A stretch of 26,450 nt of DNA from Parcubacteria group bacterium GW2011_GWA2_47_7 (GCA_000999395.1 LCOM01000005.1:1-26450), one strand, 5' to 3'; counted from the first letter of the stretch, positions 1 to 7,357 are shown. A program made the numbers and translations. Notes: generated by a model from the sequence alone, not told the origin.

Positions 1-1437
1 ATCTAGGTTAATGAGCTCCTTGGCTCGTTGAATAAGATTCGGAGTTGGGTCTTCTTTTTCTCTAAAAAACTCTCCATCAGCGCGCTCAATTCCATATACG
101 AAATGTTCAAGAACGAATTGACGAATCGTCCGTACGTCCGCGACAAGATTCTCGGAATCCAAAATTGTTATTGCAATTGTGCGTGGGCTAAATTCTGCAA
201 GCGGAATGTCAAAAAGCAATACCGCGTCACCCCCACCCCGACTATCTACAGCAGCCATACCACCGCGATATGTTCCATCACCAGAGAGAATCCATGCATT
301 TTTATTTGTCCAATCGTACCGCCTGTCTCCCCATTTATTTGTCAGGGTCTTGTCTTTTGCCAACGAGACATCAATTAAAAAATGCTTGTGCTCCTTTATG
401 TAACCAAGAAGCATCATGAGGTCACGCGCCGTCGTAGTAGACTCATCAGTCGATAGCGGTCCCCCAAAGACGGTATCGGACATGCCAATTGCAACACTTT
501 TTTCATTCATGTATTTCACAAACTGCTTTGTTCCGTGTTCCAACGAAAACACTTTTGCTGCGGTATCACTTCCATCAAAAAGCAGTGGGTAGATAAGCGC
601 ACCGGCAGGCATTTCATCTACCGCCCCAATGGAATACTTGCGCAATATCGCACTTCCAAGGAGTAGCTCGCTCATGCGCACTAGCTTATATTGATTTACT
701 GTTTCGAGGGCGGTGAGCGCCGAAACCAGAAGTGTAAGCCCCTTCGGATTTTTCAATTCATGGGACCCGCGCTCCCATAGTACTGCGCCGGAATCGATGT
801 CTCCGACAATAAAGGAGGTCGCCGAGACATGCGGGGGGGTCCCGTCACCGTGCAAATAATACCGTGACGATGTAGCAAACACTTCCTGTTTATCATCGGA
901 AATCACCACAATTTTTGTCCCACTCGGAATGAAATCATATACCACTTTCGCGTCAGCAGTAGAGAGACGAATGCACCCACCAGAATATCCAAGTGGAACA
1001 CTCTCGCCACTCGTATATGTTGGCCAACCGTGTATAAAGAAGTTTCCATAGAACTGCATACTATAAGGCATCCATGTTCCCCCAATGGATGAATAATGTT
1101 TTACTTCTTTGGCTTGAATAACATATGTTCCAGAAGGCGTTTCCCATGGCGCACCAGGTCGCCCCTTCGAAAGAATAACGAAGGAATGCATCAGGACACC
1201 GTCCTGATAAAGCAAAACGTGCATTGACCCCAAATCAGCAATTAGTGATTTCCCGATATGTGCAACTTGTGGAGTATTCAGGACAGGCTCATTACGAGCA
1301 AATTTGTACAATAATGCAGTCGAATCCCCAGCACTATTTTTCTGTAGGGGTAACAAAATACTCCCGCCGACAATGAATGCGAGGAGTGAAAGCCATGCCC
1401 CGACCAACAATAGCGTATGTCCACTCCGTGCTTTCAT
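1..1437 (-). CDS. L,D-transpeptidase fused to a degenerate S11 peptidase-like domain (partial, runs off left edge)
   Basis: An open frame of 479 codons starts at ATG 1437 and reaches the window edge without a stop. Residues about 8-30 form one membrane anchor. Residues about 60-180 are a YkuD L,D-transpeptidase domain: H136 (FIHGWP) and the SGGCIR motif with catalytic C155 are intact, so it should cross-link peptidoglycan outside the membrane. Residues about 205-450 resemble a D-Ala-D-Ala carboxypeptidase of family S11 (VGDIDSGAVLWERGSHELKNP, then LVSALTALE; later MNEKSVAIGMSDTVFGGP and TTTARDLMMLL). Its SxxK site reads GLTL (G233, L236), the SxN region reads FDGSDTAA, and the KTG region reads GTYRGGM, so this half looks catalytically dead. 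The start overlaps the stop of the YjdF-like gene as ATGA, implying one operon. Domain calls are from motif recognition; the inactivity is inferred. Confidence 0.88.
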   Translation of the reverse strand, partial: MKARSGHTLLLVGAWLSLLAFIVGGSILLPLQKNSAGDSTALLYKFARNEPVLNTPQVAHIGKSLIADLGSMHVLLYQDGVLMHSFVILSKGRPGAPWETPSGTYVIQAKEVKHYSSIGGTWMPYSMQFYGNFFIHGWPTYTSGESVPLGYSGGCIRLSTADAKVVYDFIPSGTKIVVISDDKQEVFATSSRYYLHGDGTPPHVSATSFIVGDIDSGAVLWERGSHELKNPKGLTLLVSALTALETVNQYKLVRMSELLLGSAILRKYSIGAVDEMPAGALIYPLLFDGSDTAAKVFSLEHGTKQFVKYMNEKSVAIGMSDTVFGGPLSTDESTTTARDLMMLLGYIKEHKHFLIDVSLAKDKTLTNKWGDRRYDWTNKNAWILSGDGTYRGGMAAVDSRGGGDAVLLFDIPLAEFSPRTIAITILDSENLVADVRTIRQFVLEHFVYGIERADGEFFREKEDPTPNLIQRAKELINLD

Positions 1438-2066
1438 GACGTTTGAGAAAGTAGCGTGCGCAGTCGACGAAACCCCTGCACCCAGAAAAAGAAAATGGTT
1501 CCCATAATGGCACCGAGTGTATCTGCCAGCATATCTTTCTGTGCATCCCAAATATCCCCCTGACTTCCGAGATATGCCGCACCCGCGAGCGGATCAGCGT
1601 TAGCCGCGTAGATCCACTCAATAAGCTCGTAACTCATCGCAATGGTCGCTATCACAAACACGGGATAGGTGAATAATAGAAATCGATTGGCAACAAGTCG
1701 TTTTGCGAGTAACCACTCCGCGACAGTAAAAGCATAGAAGCCAACCGAAAAATGAGCGACGCGATCGAAATGATTTCGCGCAAATCCAAAATAATTCGTG
1801 ACCCAATCAAATGGGACTTTTTCAAACGTATAATGACCACCGATAGTATGCAAAAAAATAAGCACCGCCATAAGCGCGTAGGCGGTGCTAGAAAAACGCA
1901 CCCGCAGTGCATAGAGCACAAGAAGCGTCCCTACAATAATGATTACGGTAATATTTTCGACGAACCAAGTCTGCCGGTCAATCGGGTTTATCGCAAGAAA
2001 GAAAAATACCACACTATAAAGCCCGAGCAGTATGGCGGGAAACCTATGGGACGTACGTGAAAGCAT
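1434..2066 (-). CDS. yjdF: YjdF/DUF2238 family inner-membrane protein
   Basis: A 210-residue polytopic membrane protein. The family signature is clear: FARNHFDRVAHFSVGF (about residues 95-110), AEWLL, and near the C-terminus the acidic segment GDIWDAQKDMLADTLGAIMG. About six hydrophobic segments are visible, and the length matches the DUF2238 family. The biochemical role of the family is unknown. A -10-like TGTTATACT lies 7 bases before the ATG, so the gene may be transcribed separately from dedA although the intergenic gap is only 18 bases. Its stop overlaps the start of the downstream L,D-transpeptidase gene by four bases (ATGA), which suggests translational coupling and an envelope role, but that is inference from context. 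Confidence 0.88.
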   Translation of the reverse strand: MLSRTSHRFPAILLGLYSVVFFFLAINPIDRQTWFVENITVIIIVGTLLVLYALRVRFSSTAYALMAVLIFLHTIGGHYTFEKVPFDWVTNYFGFARNHFDRVAHFSVGFYAFTVAEWLLAKRLVANRFLLFTYPVFVIATIAMSYELIEWIYAANADPLAGAAYLGSQGDIWDAQKDMLADTLGAIMGTIFFFWVQGFRRLRTLLSQTS

Positions 2067-2073
2067 ATACTCA

Positions 2074-2082
2074 AGTATAACA
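2074..2082 (-). promoter_or_regulatory. Extended -10 box of the yjdF-like gene
   Basis: TGTTATACT on the minus strand ends 7 bases before the ATG at 2066. Transcription would start at or next to the start codon (leaderless). No convincing -35 is seen. Confidence 0.5.
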
Positions 2083-2084
2083 AA

Positions 2085-2687
2085 CTATTGCTTGTCCTTG
2101 GAGTCCTGCTGCTCCCCTTCTAACATACGTTCACGCCGCCTTCGTATCCAAGCAGCAATCTGGATTAGGAGGGCAACAATAATAATCGTTGCCACAACAT
2201 AGCCCTCGATTCTTCTCGCATGACGGACGAAATGTCCGATAGCACCGCCAAATAGATAACCACCGAAAGCAAATAGTGGGGCCCAGAAGATGGCTCCAAG
2301 TGTGTCAAGGATAAAATAGCGCAGCCGACTCACATTACTTGTGCCGATTACAATCGGCGTTATTGCGCGAAAACCATACATGAATCGTGAGCCAAATATC
2401 AGCCAATCACGGTAACGCTCCATCCATACATGTATCTTTTCGACACGTGCATGCCACTCGGGATGCTTCGCGAGTACTTTTTTTCCCTTGTGTCTGCCAA
2501 AATAAAAAAAACACTGATCTCCAATCACTGCGCCGGCAATTGCGACCAGAATGATGATACTCAGATGTAGATGACCCTGAAATGCTGCAAACCCAGCAAG
2601 CGCAACGACTGTTTCGCCCTCCAAGAGGGTACCAACAAACACCATGTAATAGCCATATTGCGCAATTAAGTCAACGAGGAAATGCAT
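2085..2687 (-). CDS. DedA family membrane protein
   Basis: DedA/SNARE-associated (VTT) family protein, about 200 residues. Visible family features are GTLLEGETVVALAGFAAFQG near the N-terminus, the GDQCFFYFGRHKG segment, and the arginine-rich stretch FGSRFMYGFRAITPIVIGTS followed by LGAIFWAPLFAFGGYLFG. Known DedA proteins include flippases that recycle undecaprenyl phosphate or phospholipids; the exact substrate here is not predictable. The frame also permits a TTG start at 2705, but a TGCTATACT -10 box sits between the two, ending 6 bases before ATG 2687, so ATG 2687 is preferred. It lies directly after the mscL terminator and 18 bases before the YjdF-like gene. The C-terminus is a basic, charged tail. 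Confidence 0.9.
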   Translation of the reverse strand: MHFLVDLIAQYGYYMVFVGTLLEGETVVALAGFAAFQGHLHLSIIILVAIAGAVIGDQCFFYFGRHKGKKVLAKHPEWHARVEKIHVWMERYRDWLIFGSRFMYGFRAITPIVIGTSNVSRLRYFILDTLGAIFWAPLFAFGGYLFGGAIGHFVRHARRIEGYVVATIIIVALLIQIAAWIRRRRERMLEGEQQDSKDKQ

Positions 2688-2693
2688 TGCAAA

Positions 2694-2702
2694 AGTATAG
2701 CA
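2694..2702 (-). promoter_or_regulatory. Extended -10 box of dedA
   Basis: TGCTATACT on the minus strand, 6 bases before ATG 2687. It decides the start choice: the alternative TTG at 2705 would lie upstream of the predicted transcription start. Confidence 0.5.
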
Positions 2703-2704
2703 CA

Positions 2705-2732
2705 AAAGATATCCGCATCGTGCGGATATTTT
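2705..2732 (-). terminator. Intrinsic terminator of mscL
   Basis: Perfect 9-bp inverted repeat ATATCCGCA / TGCGGATAT (2709-2717 with 2721-2729), 3-base loop, followed on the minus strand by a short T run. It begins 5 bases after the mscL stop. Confidence 0.7.
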
Positions 2733-2737
2733 ATGGC

Positions 2738-3109
2738 CTATTTCTTGAGTAAATCACGAATTTCTGTGAGGAGCGTCACTTCCGCCGGAGGCTCAACGGA
2801 CGCGGCAGGTTTGGCCTCTTCAGCTTTTTTAATCTTATTCATGGCCTTTACCACAATGAAGAGGACGAATGCCACCACAGTGAAAATAAATAATGCCTGA
2901 ATGAACTTTCCGTACGAGATAGTGGCACTCCCTACCGTGTAGGTTAGTCCTGAAAAATTGAGTCCTCCAGTCAGCACGCCGATAAGCGGCATGATAATAT
3001 CCCCAACGAGTGAAGACACGATGGCGCCAAAAGCACCACCGATAACAATACCGATGGCCAAATCTACAACGCTTCCCTTCATCGCAAACGTTTTAAATTC
3101 TTGAAGCAT
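2738..3109 (-). CDS. mscL: Large-conductance mechanosensitive channel MscL
   Basis: 123 residues, within the family size range. The N-terminal amphipathic helix and first membrane helix are diagnostic: MLQEFKTFAMKGSVVDLAIG, then VIGGAFGAIVSSLVGDIIMP. A second membrane helix (about residues 70-90, FIQALFIFTVVAFVLFIVVK) and a charged cytoplasmic C-terminal helix (LLTEIRDLLKK) follow. The channel opens under membrane tension and releases solutes on hypo-osmotic shock. The open frame extends upstream to 3253, but family alignment places the start at ATG 3109, and a TATAAA box lies 9 bases before it. Terminators on both sides make it a single-gene transcription unit. Confidence 0.95.
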   Translation of the reverse strand: MLQEFKTFAMKGSVVDLAIGIVIGGAFGAIVSSLVGDIIMPLIGVLTGGLNFSGLTYTVGSATISYGKFIQALFIFTVVAFVLFIVVKAMNKIKKAEEAKPAASVEPPAEVTLLTEIRDLLKK

Positions 3110-3118
3110 AAAGCTAAA

Positions 3119-3124
3119 TTTATA
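3119..3124 (-). promoter_or_regulatory. -10 box of mscL
   Basis: TATAAA on the minus strand, 9 bases before ATG 3109. Leader would be zero to three bases. No clear -35. Confidence 0.35.
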
Positions 3125-3170
3125 CTGGATAGTGCAAAGAAAATATATCACGCTATTAACAAAATTCCAA

Positions 3171-3194
3171 TAAAAAACCCCCGGGTGGGGGGTG
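3171..3194 (-). terminator. Intrinsic terminator of the alpha/beta hydrolase gene
   Basis: On the minus strand a C-rich arm pairs with a G-rich arm (at least 6 bp, ACCCCC/GGGGGT type, 3177-3182 with 3188-3193), followed by six T. It sits immediately after the hydrolase stop at 3195. Confidence 0.75.
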
Positions 3195-4280
3195 TCAGGA
3201 TTGAAAAGTAATTTTTCGCCACCAGCGCAACAATATCTTCCTAATCTGCACAATTCGCTTACTTATGAAAAAATAGGTGTCAGAAGTGAGTTCCATCGCC
3301 TCGTCCGCCATATTTTCATACTCCACATGCTCCCATGCATTGTGTTCGATTATCTCATTCATCCACTTAAGAAAATCGTGCGCTACGTCTACTCGTCCGT
3401 CTTTCCCGTCGAGAAGCCCATGTTCCGCATTGGGATACACAATAAGTTTTTTTTTCTCTATCGGTGTCTTGATAAGCCCGACGGCATCTCTTACGTCTCC
3501 GACAGGAGCGGTGCGATCCTTTGCGCCATGAAGAAACAACCATGGCATAGTAACGATGGGCAGTGCGCGCTTCGCCTCAATGCTTGCAACATGCATTTCC
3601 ATGGCTGACCGTAGGTCAATTTTTTCGTTAAACTCCAATTTGTCTTCAAGGTCTCCTACCCCGATGTCCCCAACGGGAATGTCTGCCAAATAAGGAAGGT
3701 ATGATGCCCAACGAGCGACACCCTCGATATACGGCTTCCATTTTTGAATCTTTGCCCCAGCGTTATGATCGACACGAAGTGGAAGCGCCATCGTGCAGGC
3801 ACCGGCAATATACTTTTGCAAAGCCGGGTTTTCCTGAATAAAACGAAGGAACGCAATGCCACCTGCGCTATAACAAACAACAAATGTGGGGATTGGTTTA
3901 ACATACGGACGAGAAAGAGCCCGAAGTGTGAGCGCATATGCTGCCTCGACGAGACGACTGAAAAATCGTATCTTTCCCCTCAAGTATTCCTTGCCTTCCG
4001 GGACAGAAAGTCCGTGATACGGCATATCGCAATAAAAAAGATCACACTTGCCATCCCTCTGCAAGATGTGCCGAAAATTTTGCATATCAGGCGTATCAGA
4101 GTGCTTGCTATAACCATGAAGAATGACCACGCGAGCACGCGCGGAACCCTCAGGAAGCTCTTTTTCTCCCTTACAGAGACGCAATAATGTCTTGCGATAA
4201 CGATTCTTCAGAAAATGTCGAATCATTGACCCAGAAAGTTTTGTCGGTATGTCAGTCAATCTTTTCGGAGTGTCACTCAT
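3195..4280 (-). CDS. Alpha/beta-fold hydrolase (lysophospholipase/esterase-like)
   Basis: A 361-residue alpha/beta hydrolase. The order of the fold is visible: strand plus oxyanion region VVILHGYSKHSDT (about 51-63), the segment FYCDMPYHGLS (about 82-92), nucleophile elbow VVCYSAGG with S138 (Cys takes the first small position of GxSxG), the acid site FLHGAKDRTAP with D255, and YPNAEHGLLDG with catalytic H287. Residues 170-225 would be the lid. The natural substrate cannot be told; lipids or esters are likely from family resemblance. No signal peptide is seen, so it is probably cytoplasmic. Unlike many genes here, it has a good Shine-Dalgarno (AGGGGG) before ATG 4280. It is followed by its own strong terminator. 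Confidence 0.85.
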   Translation of the reverse strand: MSDTPKRLTDIPTKLSGSMIRHFLKNRYRKTLLRLCKGEKELPEGSARARVVILHGYSKHSDTPDMQNFRHILQRDGKCDLFYCDMPYHGLSVPEGKEYLRGKIRFFSRLVEAAYALTLRALSRPYVKPIPTFVVCYSAGGIAFLRFIQENPALQKYIAGACTMALPLRVDHNAGAKIQKWKPYIEGVARWASYLPYLADIPVGDIGVGDLEDKLEFNEKIDLRSAMEMHVASIEAKRALPIVTMPWLFLHGAKDRTAPVGDVRDAVGLIKTPIEKKKLIVYPNAEHGLLDGKDGRVDVAHDFLKWMNEIIEHNAWEHVEYENMADEAMELTSDTYFFISKRIVQIRKILLRWWRKITFQS

Positions 4281-4355
4281 GGAGTCCCCCTGTCAATAAA
4301 CTGTTCTCTATTTAGACTATTCCTCATCGTGAACACCGTCAACCAAATCACCCAC

Positions 4356-4383
4356 TTGTCTATTTGTGGCACAATGCTAGGAT
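4356..4383 (+). promoter_or_regulatory. Promoter of the first small membrane-protein gene
   Basis: -35 TTGTCT (4356-4361), 16-base spacer, extended -10 TGCTAGGAT (4375-4383). It fixes the start at ATG 4419, since the upstream in-frame ATG (4329) precedes the promoter. A short inverted repeat TTGTG-G-CACAA lies in the spacer. Confidence 0.5.
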
Positions 4384-4418
4384 GTGGTGAGAAAAATTCT
4401 TTCACAAGCGAGAACATC

Positions 4419-5015
4419 ATGTCACTACCCAGCAATATCGCCATCGTACTGGTGATGCTCATCATTGGTATGGGCATCAAATTCTGGCTCGACCAGCAGC
4501 TAAAAATCAGACACAGGATTACGCTCATCGAATTACTCCTTATACACATCCTAGAGATTTCTCGCAAAACCACGAGAGCGTACATGCATGTCGAAAAAAA
4601 TGAAGTACTCTTTAAGGTGTCGATTTCGAGTCGAAATTTCTTGTGTGATTGTGCTTGGCCGATCAATTTACCAAGCCTTGAAAAATCAGACGACGATACG
4701 AGAATATTACGCATTCTTGATGGACACATTGGACTACGGTGGAGCCACACGCTGAGAGAGCAGCTCCGGATTCTTGGAATTTCTCATGAACTCGAATCGA
4801 CATTGTTGTTTGTGATTGAAGAGGACTCATGTGCGAATGAACAAGTACGAAAACAACATGGTCTCTTCTATAAAACAGAAATAAAAGATGCATCGGGTGT
4901 AACGACTCTCGTTGCGGAAGGCATTTTGCCACGAACGGTACTGGAAAAAAATAAGCACGACAAGCTCTACCAAGATATATTCGCCACGCTTGAACCTCTT
5001 GTTCAAGAACAATAA
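4419..5015 (+). CDS. Hypothetical membrane-anchored protein
   Basis: 198 residues from ATG 4419; not recognised as a named family. Residues about 5-22 (IAIVLVMLIIGMGIKFWL) form one membrane segment, followed by a basic helix (DQQLKIRHR) and a soluble domain of mixed helices and strands, probably cytoplasmic given the positive residues after the helix. No catalytic motif or repeated cysteine pattern is evident. It has its own promoter and terminator. The next gene downstream has the same layout (short N-terminal membrane helix, basic linker, alpha/beta domain of similar size) and a matching promoter, so the two may be distant relatives or act together; sequence identity by eye is low and the relation is unproven. 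Confidence 0.65.
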   Translation: MSLPSNIAIVLVMLIIGMGIKFWLDQQLKIRHRITLIELLLIHILEISRKTTRAYMHVEKNEVLFKVSISSRNFLCDCAWPINLPSLEKSDDDTRILRILDGHIGLRWSHTLREQLRILGISHELESTLLFVIEEDSCANEQVRKQHGLFYKTEIKDASGVTTLVAEGILPRTVLEKNKHDKLYQDIFATLEPLVQEQ

Positions 5016-5022
5016 TTACCCC

Positions 5023-5045
5023 AACCCTACTTGAGTAGGGTTTTT
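5023..5045 (+). terminator. Intrinsic terminator after the first small membrane-protein gene
   Basis: AACCCTAC / GTAGGGTT stem with TTGA loop and a T5 run (5041-5045), 8 bases after the stop codon. Confidence 0.8.
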
Positions 5046-5047
5046 AC

Positions 5048-5075
5048 TTGCATGAATTTTTAATCATGCTAGCGT
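5048..5075 (+). promoter_or_regulatory. Promoter with inverted repeat in its spacer
   Basis: -35 TTGCAT (5048-5053), 16-base spacer, extended -10 TGCTAGCGT (5067-5075). A perfect repeat GCATGA-N8-TCATGC (5050-5055 and 5064-5069) spans the spacer, placed where a repressor or regulator could bind. Geometry matches the promoter of the preceding gene. Confidence 0.5.
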
Positions 5076-5108
5076 AGGAAAAGATGATCTTAACTTGGGG
5101 GCAATATC

Positions 5109-5616
5109 ATGGGACCAACCTGGGGCACACTATTTATCCTATTCGTTATGTTCGGCTTTTATTTCTCGTGGACAAGATACTGTCGCAAAGCAGATCTGGT
5201 GCAAAATCTCGTTGCCGTACTTCAAGAGATGAAACTCGACAAATACGAGGTTACGGTCGAAGAGCACGAAGGAACCCAATTGCTTGAACTCAGAAATCCG
5301 ACGACACGCATCCAGTACAAGCGCCTCGTCTCTGATGAGATACTTGTGTGTAGTCGGTTTTTTGCCAACAAAGAAGCATCCGGATCAAATACCGCCATCG
5401 TTTCGCGTCCAATAGACAGCATGGGCAATCTCAATCGCATTCAGTTTTTACGAACCAATGCTCTTATGGGAAAAATGCTCTATTACCAAGGGGGGGGAAA
5501 TTCGAGGAAAAACCATTCGTCATTTATTTGATAGCATACAAAATGAGGTGATTGGCCATTGGAAAAATTCTCTTTTGCGTGAAAATAACTCCAATACTCC
5601 AGAACAAGCCCAGTAA
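5109..5616 (+). pseudogene. Hypothetical membrane-anchored protein, frameshifted at a G8 run
   Basis: The reading frame from ATG 5109 (Shine-Dalgarno-like GGGGG 8 bases upstream) encodes an N-terminal membrane helix (about residues 6-19), a basic linker and an alpha/beta domain (KYEVTVEEHEGTQLLELRNP and onward). At residue about 127 it enters a run of eight G (5490-5497) and stops at 5531. Removing one G gives a continuous frame, GGEIRGKTIRHLFDSIQNEV onward, ending at TAA 5614-5616 directly before a terminator. The restored product would be about 168 residues. The disruption may be a sequencing or assembly error in the homopolymer, slippage-based phase variation, or a true mutation. The family is not recognised. 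Confidence 0.6.
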
Positions 5617-5618
5617 GG

Positions 5619-5643
5619 AAAACCACGACTCTGTGGTTTTTTT
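5619..5643 (+). terminator. Intrinsic terminator after the frameshifted small gene
   Basis: AAAACCAC / GTGGTTTT stem (5619-5626 with 5633-5640), 6-base loop, T run. It begins 2 bases after the stop of the frame-corrected reading, which supports 5616 as the original gene end. Confidence 0.85.
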
Positions 5644-5696
5644 ATTTATTCGACATCGTACAATGTGCTGATGTGTGTTTCCTCACCAAGTTCAAA

Positions 5697-6317
5697 TTAA
5701 CGATATTCGAACAGGTCATCTTCGGAAAACCGGAATTTCGGATATGTTGGTTCTACTGCGCGCATCCCAACGGCCACGTATGCAATTGAACGGATATGCG
5801 CGGGTAGTCCGAGGACCTTGTCGACAGCGACAGTGTCGAATCCTTCCATGGGACACGCATCAATACCAAGCTCCGCCGCTGCCGCAAGGCCGAATCCAAA
5901 CGCGATGTATGTCTGCTTTGATGCCCAAGCAAATGCAACTTCTTCCGTTCGGGAATCGAGCGCCCCATGCATCATATCAGCATAAGACTTCGTCGAAGCC
6001 TTTGCCTCAACATTTCCACCCGTCATTTCCTCAACATAGCCATCAACACGGGCAGCAAGATCAGTCCGAGCACAAAACACCAACAAATGAGAGGCATCAG
6101 TAACTTGGGACTGATCGTACGATATCGCACGGAGTTCTTTCCGAAGGGCGGGGTCCGTCACAACAACCACATGAAAGGGTTGCACACCAAAGGATGTTGG
6201 CGCGAAGCGTACCGCACGAATAATCTCATTCAACTGCTCACTGGTAAGTTTTTTCGTTGCATCAAATTTCTTTGTCGCAAAGCGCCAATCAAGGCGCGAT
6301 AAAAATGTATTTGTCAT
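5697..6317 (-). CDS. Nitroreductase family FMN-dependent NAD(P)H oxidoreductase
   Basis: 206 residues, typical of the NfsB-like nitroreductase family. The FMN-binding N-terminal motif is present: RFATKKFDATKKLT followed by FAPTSFGVQPFHVVVV (about residues 12-52). AAAELGIDACPMEGF (about 150-164) matches the conserved segment that contacts the isoalloxazine ring, and a C-terminal KFRFSEDDLF completes the family pattern. Such enzymes reduce nitro compounds, quinones or flavins with NAD(P)H as cytoplasmic homodimers; the substrate here is unknown. It stands alone, convergent with the preceding plus-strand gene across a terminator. The start MTNTFLSRLDWRFA agrees with family N-termini. Confidence 0.92.
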   Translation of the reverse strand: MTNTFLSRLDWRFATKKFDATKKLTSEQLNEIIRAVRFAPTSFGVQPFHVVVVTDPALRKELRAISYDQSQVTDASHLLVFCARTDLAARVDGYVEEMTGGNVEAKASTKSYADMMHGALDSRTEEVAFAWASKQTYIAFGFGLAAAAELGIDACPMEGFDTVAVDKVLGLPAHIRSIAYVAVGMRAVEPTYPKFRFSEDDLFEYR

Positions 6318-6436
6318 TGCGGAAGCTTAGCATACTAAGTATTTAATGCAAAGCTAGTTCGGAATGAGATTCCTGGCAAGAAGACTGGCGACAAATATCT
6401 CTTTTTCAGAGTAAGATGTCCCACAAACAGCATACT
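6318..6436. other. Noncoding stretch between the MFS-like stub and the nitroreductase gene
   Basis: Nothing firm is seen. A short inverted repeat CTTAG-TATG-CTAAG lies upstream of the nitroreductase start and may be part of its promoter region. Confidence 0.3.
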
Positions 6437-6601
6437 CTAGAGTACGTCCCCGCCGATTTTTATCACTAAAACCGCATTAAATGGAGCAACAACACCGACA
6501 ATGAATGTGAACACCATGTTGAGCACTACAAGAATGCGGAGGCTCCTGTTCATCGCAGCACCGGGAAATAGGAAATGGAAAACACGATGAATCAGTTTCA
6601 T
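6437..6601 (-). pseudogene. 54-residue stub resembling the N-terminus of an MFS transporter
   Basis: From ATG 6601 the minus strand encodes 54 residues and stops at TAG 6437-6439. Residues about 17-54 (NRSLRILVVLNMVFTFIVGV, then VAPFNAVLVIKIGGDVL) look like the first membrane helix and following loop of major facilitator transporters; the rest of such a protein (about 350 residues) is absent. A -10 box TATACT lies 6 bases before the ATG, with TTGTGA 18 bases further upstream, so the start region of a real gene seems intact. The downstream 119 bases show no continuation of the MFS fold in any frame. It is either the stub of a deleted transporter gene or a small membrane protein; the MFS match is by eye. 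Confidence 0.4.
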
Positions 6602-6607
6602 TTACAT

Positions 6608-6637
6608 AGTATACAGAACTACGCCCCTCTTTCACAA
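6608..6637 (-). promoter_or_regulatory. Promoter of the MFS-like stub
   Basis: -35 TTGTGA (6632-6637), 18-base spacer, -10 TATACT (6608-6613), then 6 bases to ATG 6601. Confidence 0.45.
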
Positions 6638-6789
6638 AAGACTCACCACCATTTCTCGCCGACAAATTTAAGCCATGCTCGCTTACCATCCAGACGGCTA
6701 CACAGAGCCAAATCGAGACGATGCGCATTTTACCCTATGCGCCGTAACCTATTTGCGATAGCATCACATTACCTAAGAGAAGAAAAACG

Positions 6790-7356
6790 ATGGAGTCCCC
6801 GGATATACTGAAAGATTACATAGCGAAAGCAAGTACTGGCGACCGAGAGGCTTTTCGGGGTATTTTCGAAGCGGCAAACGACAAAGTCTTCCGTTTTCTT
6901 CTGGGGCAATTTCACGATCGCGACCAAGCGCTTGATACGCTCCAAGATGTCTTCATAGATATCTGGAAAGGTCTTCCGCGGTTTCGATATAAGAGCGATG
7001 AAGAGTTTTGGGGATTTGTCTTCCTGGTGGCACGCAGAAAAGTGTACGCATGCCGCAAGAATGCACACAAACAGCCGGTACCACTTGAGCGCGAAACGCT
7101 TGAATTTCTCCACGAAGAGACACTCCCCACTTCATCTCCTCACGAGGATTACCGGATACTCGAGAGCGCGCTGACAAAAATGGGCACGATATCACGAGAG
7201 GTCATTGCACTACGCTATTGGTCGGAGCTTTCGTTCAAAGAGATCGCACTCGCAATGAATACAACGGAAAATAGTGCAAAGGTACGTCACCATCGTGCGC
7301 TTAAAGAATTACAAACTTATCTCCCCGCCGTGTATGTCGAACAACAATTTACATAA
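6790..7356 (+). CDS. ECF-type RNA polymerase sigma factor (sigma-70 family)
   Basis: 188 residues with the two-domain layout of ECF sigma factors. Region 2 (about residues 20-95) includes FRFLLGQFHDRDQALDTLQD, VFIDIWKGLPRF and the helix contacting the -10 element. Region 4 (about 125-180) has the helix-turn-helix ISREVIALRYWSELSFKEIA with LAMNTTENSAKVRHHRALKE, which would read the -35 element. A purine-rich AGAAG lies before the start. The next gene follows with the junction TAATATG (one base between stop and start) and encodes a membrane DUF5667 protein, so the pair resembles a sigma/anti-sigma type unit. Its target promoters cannot be deduced here. Confidence 0.92.
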   Translation: MESPDILKDYIAKASTGDREAFRGIFEAANDKVFRFLLGQFHDRDQALDTLQDVFIDIWKGLPRFRYKSDEEFWGFVFLVARRKVYACRKNAHKQPVPLERETLEFLHEETLPTSSPHEDYRILESALTKMGTISREVIALRYWSELSFKEIALAMNTTENSAKVRHHRALKELQTYLPAVYVEQQFT

Positions 7357-7357
7357 T

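Noticed and set aside
4277..4750. 157-residue minus-strand open frame
   Set aside because: Antisense to the first small membrane-protein gene, which has its own promoter and terminator; rich in Ser and Met, no motif.
6477..6728. 83-residue minus-strand frame
   Set aside because: It overlaps the MFS-like stub in another phase, has a random Cys-rich composition and no promoter placed at its start.
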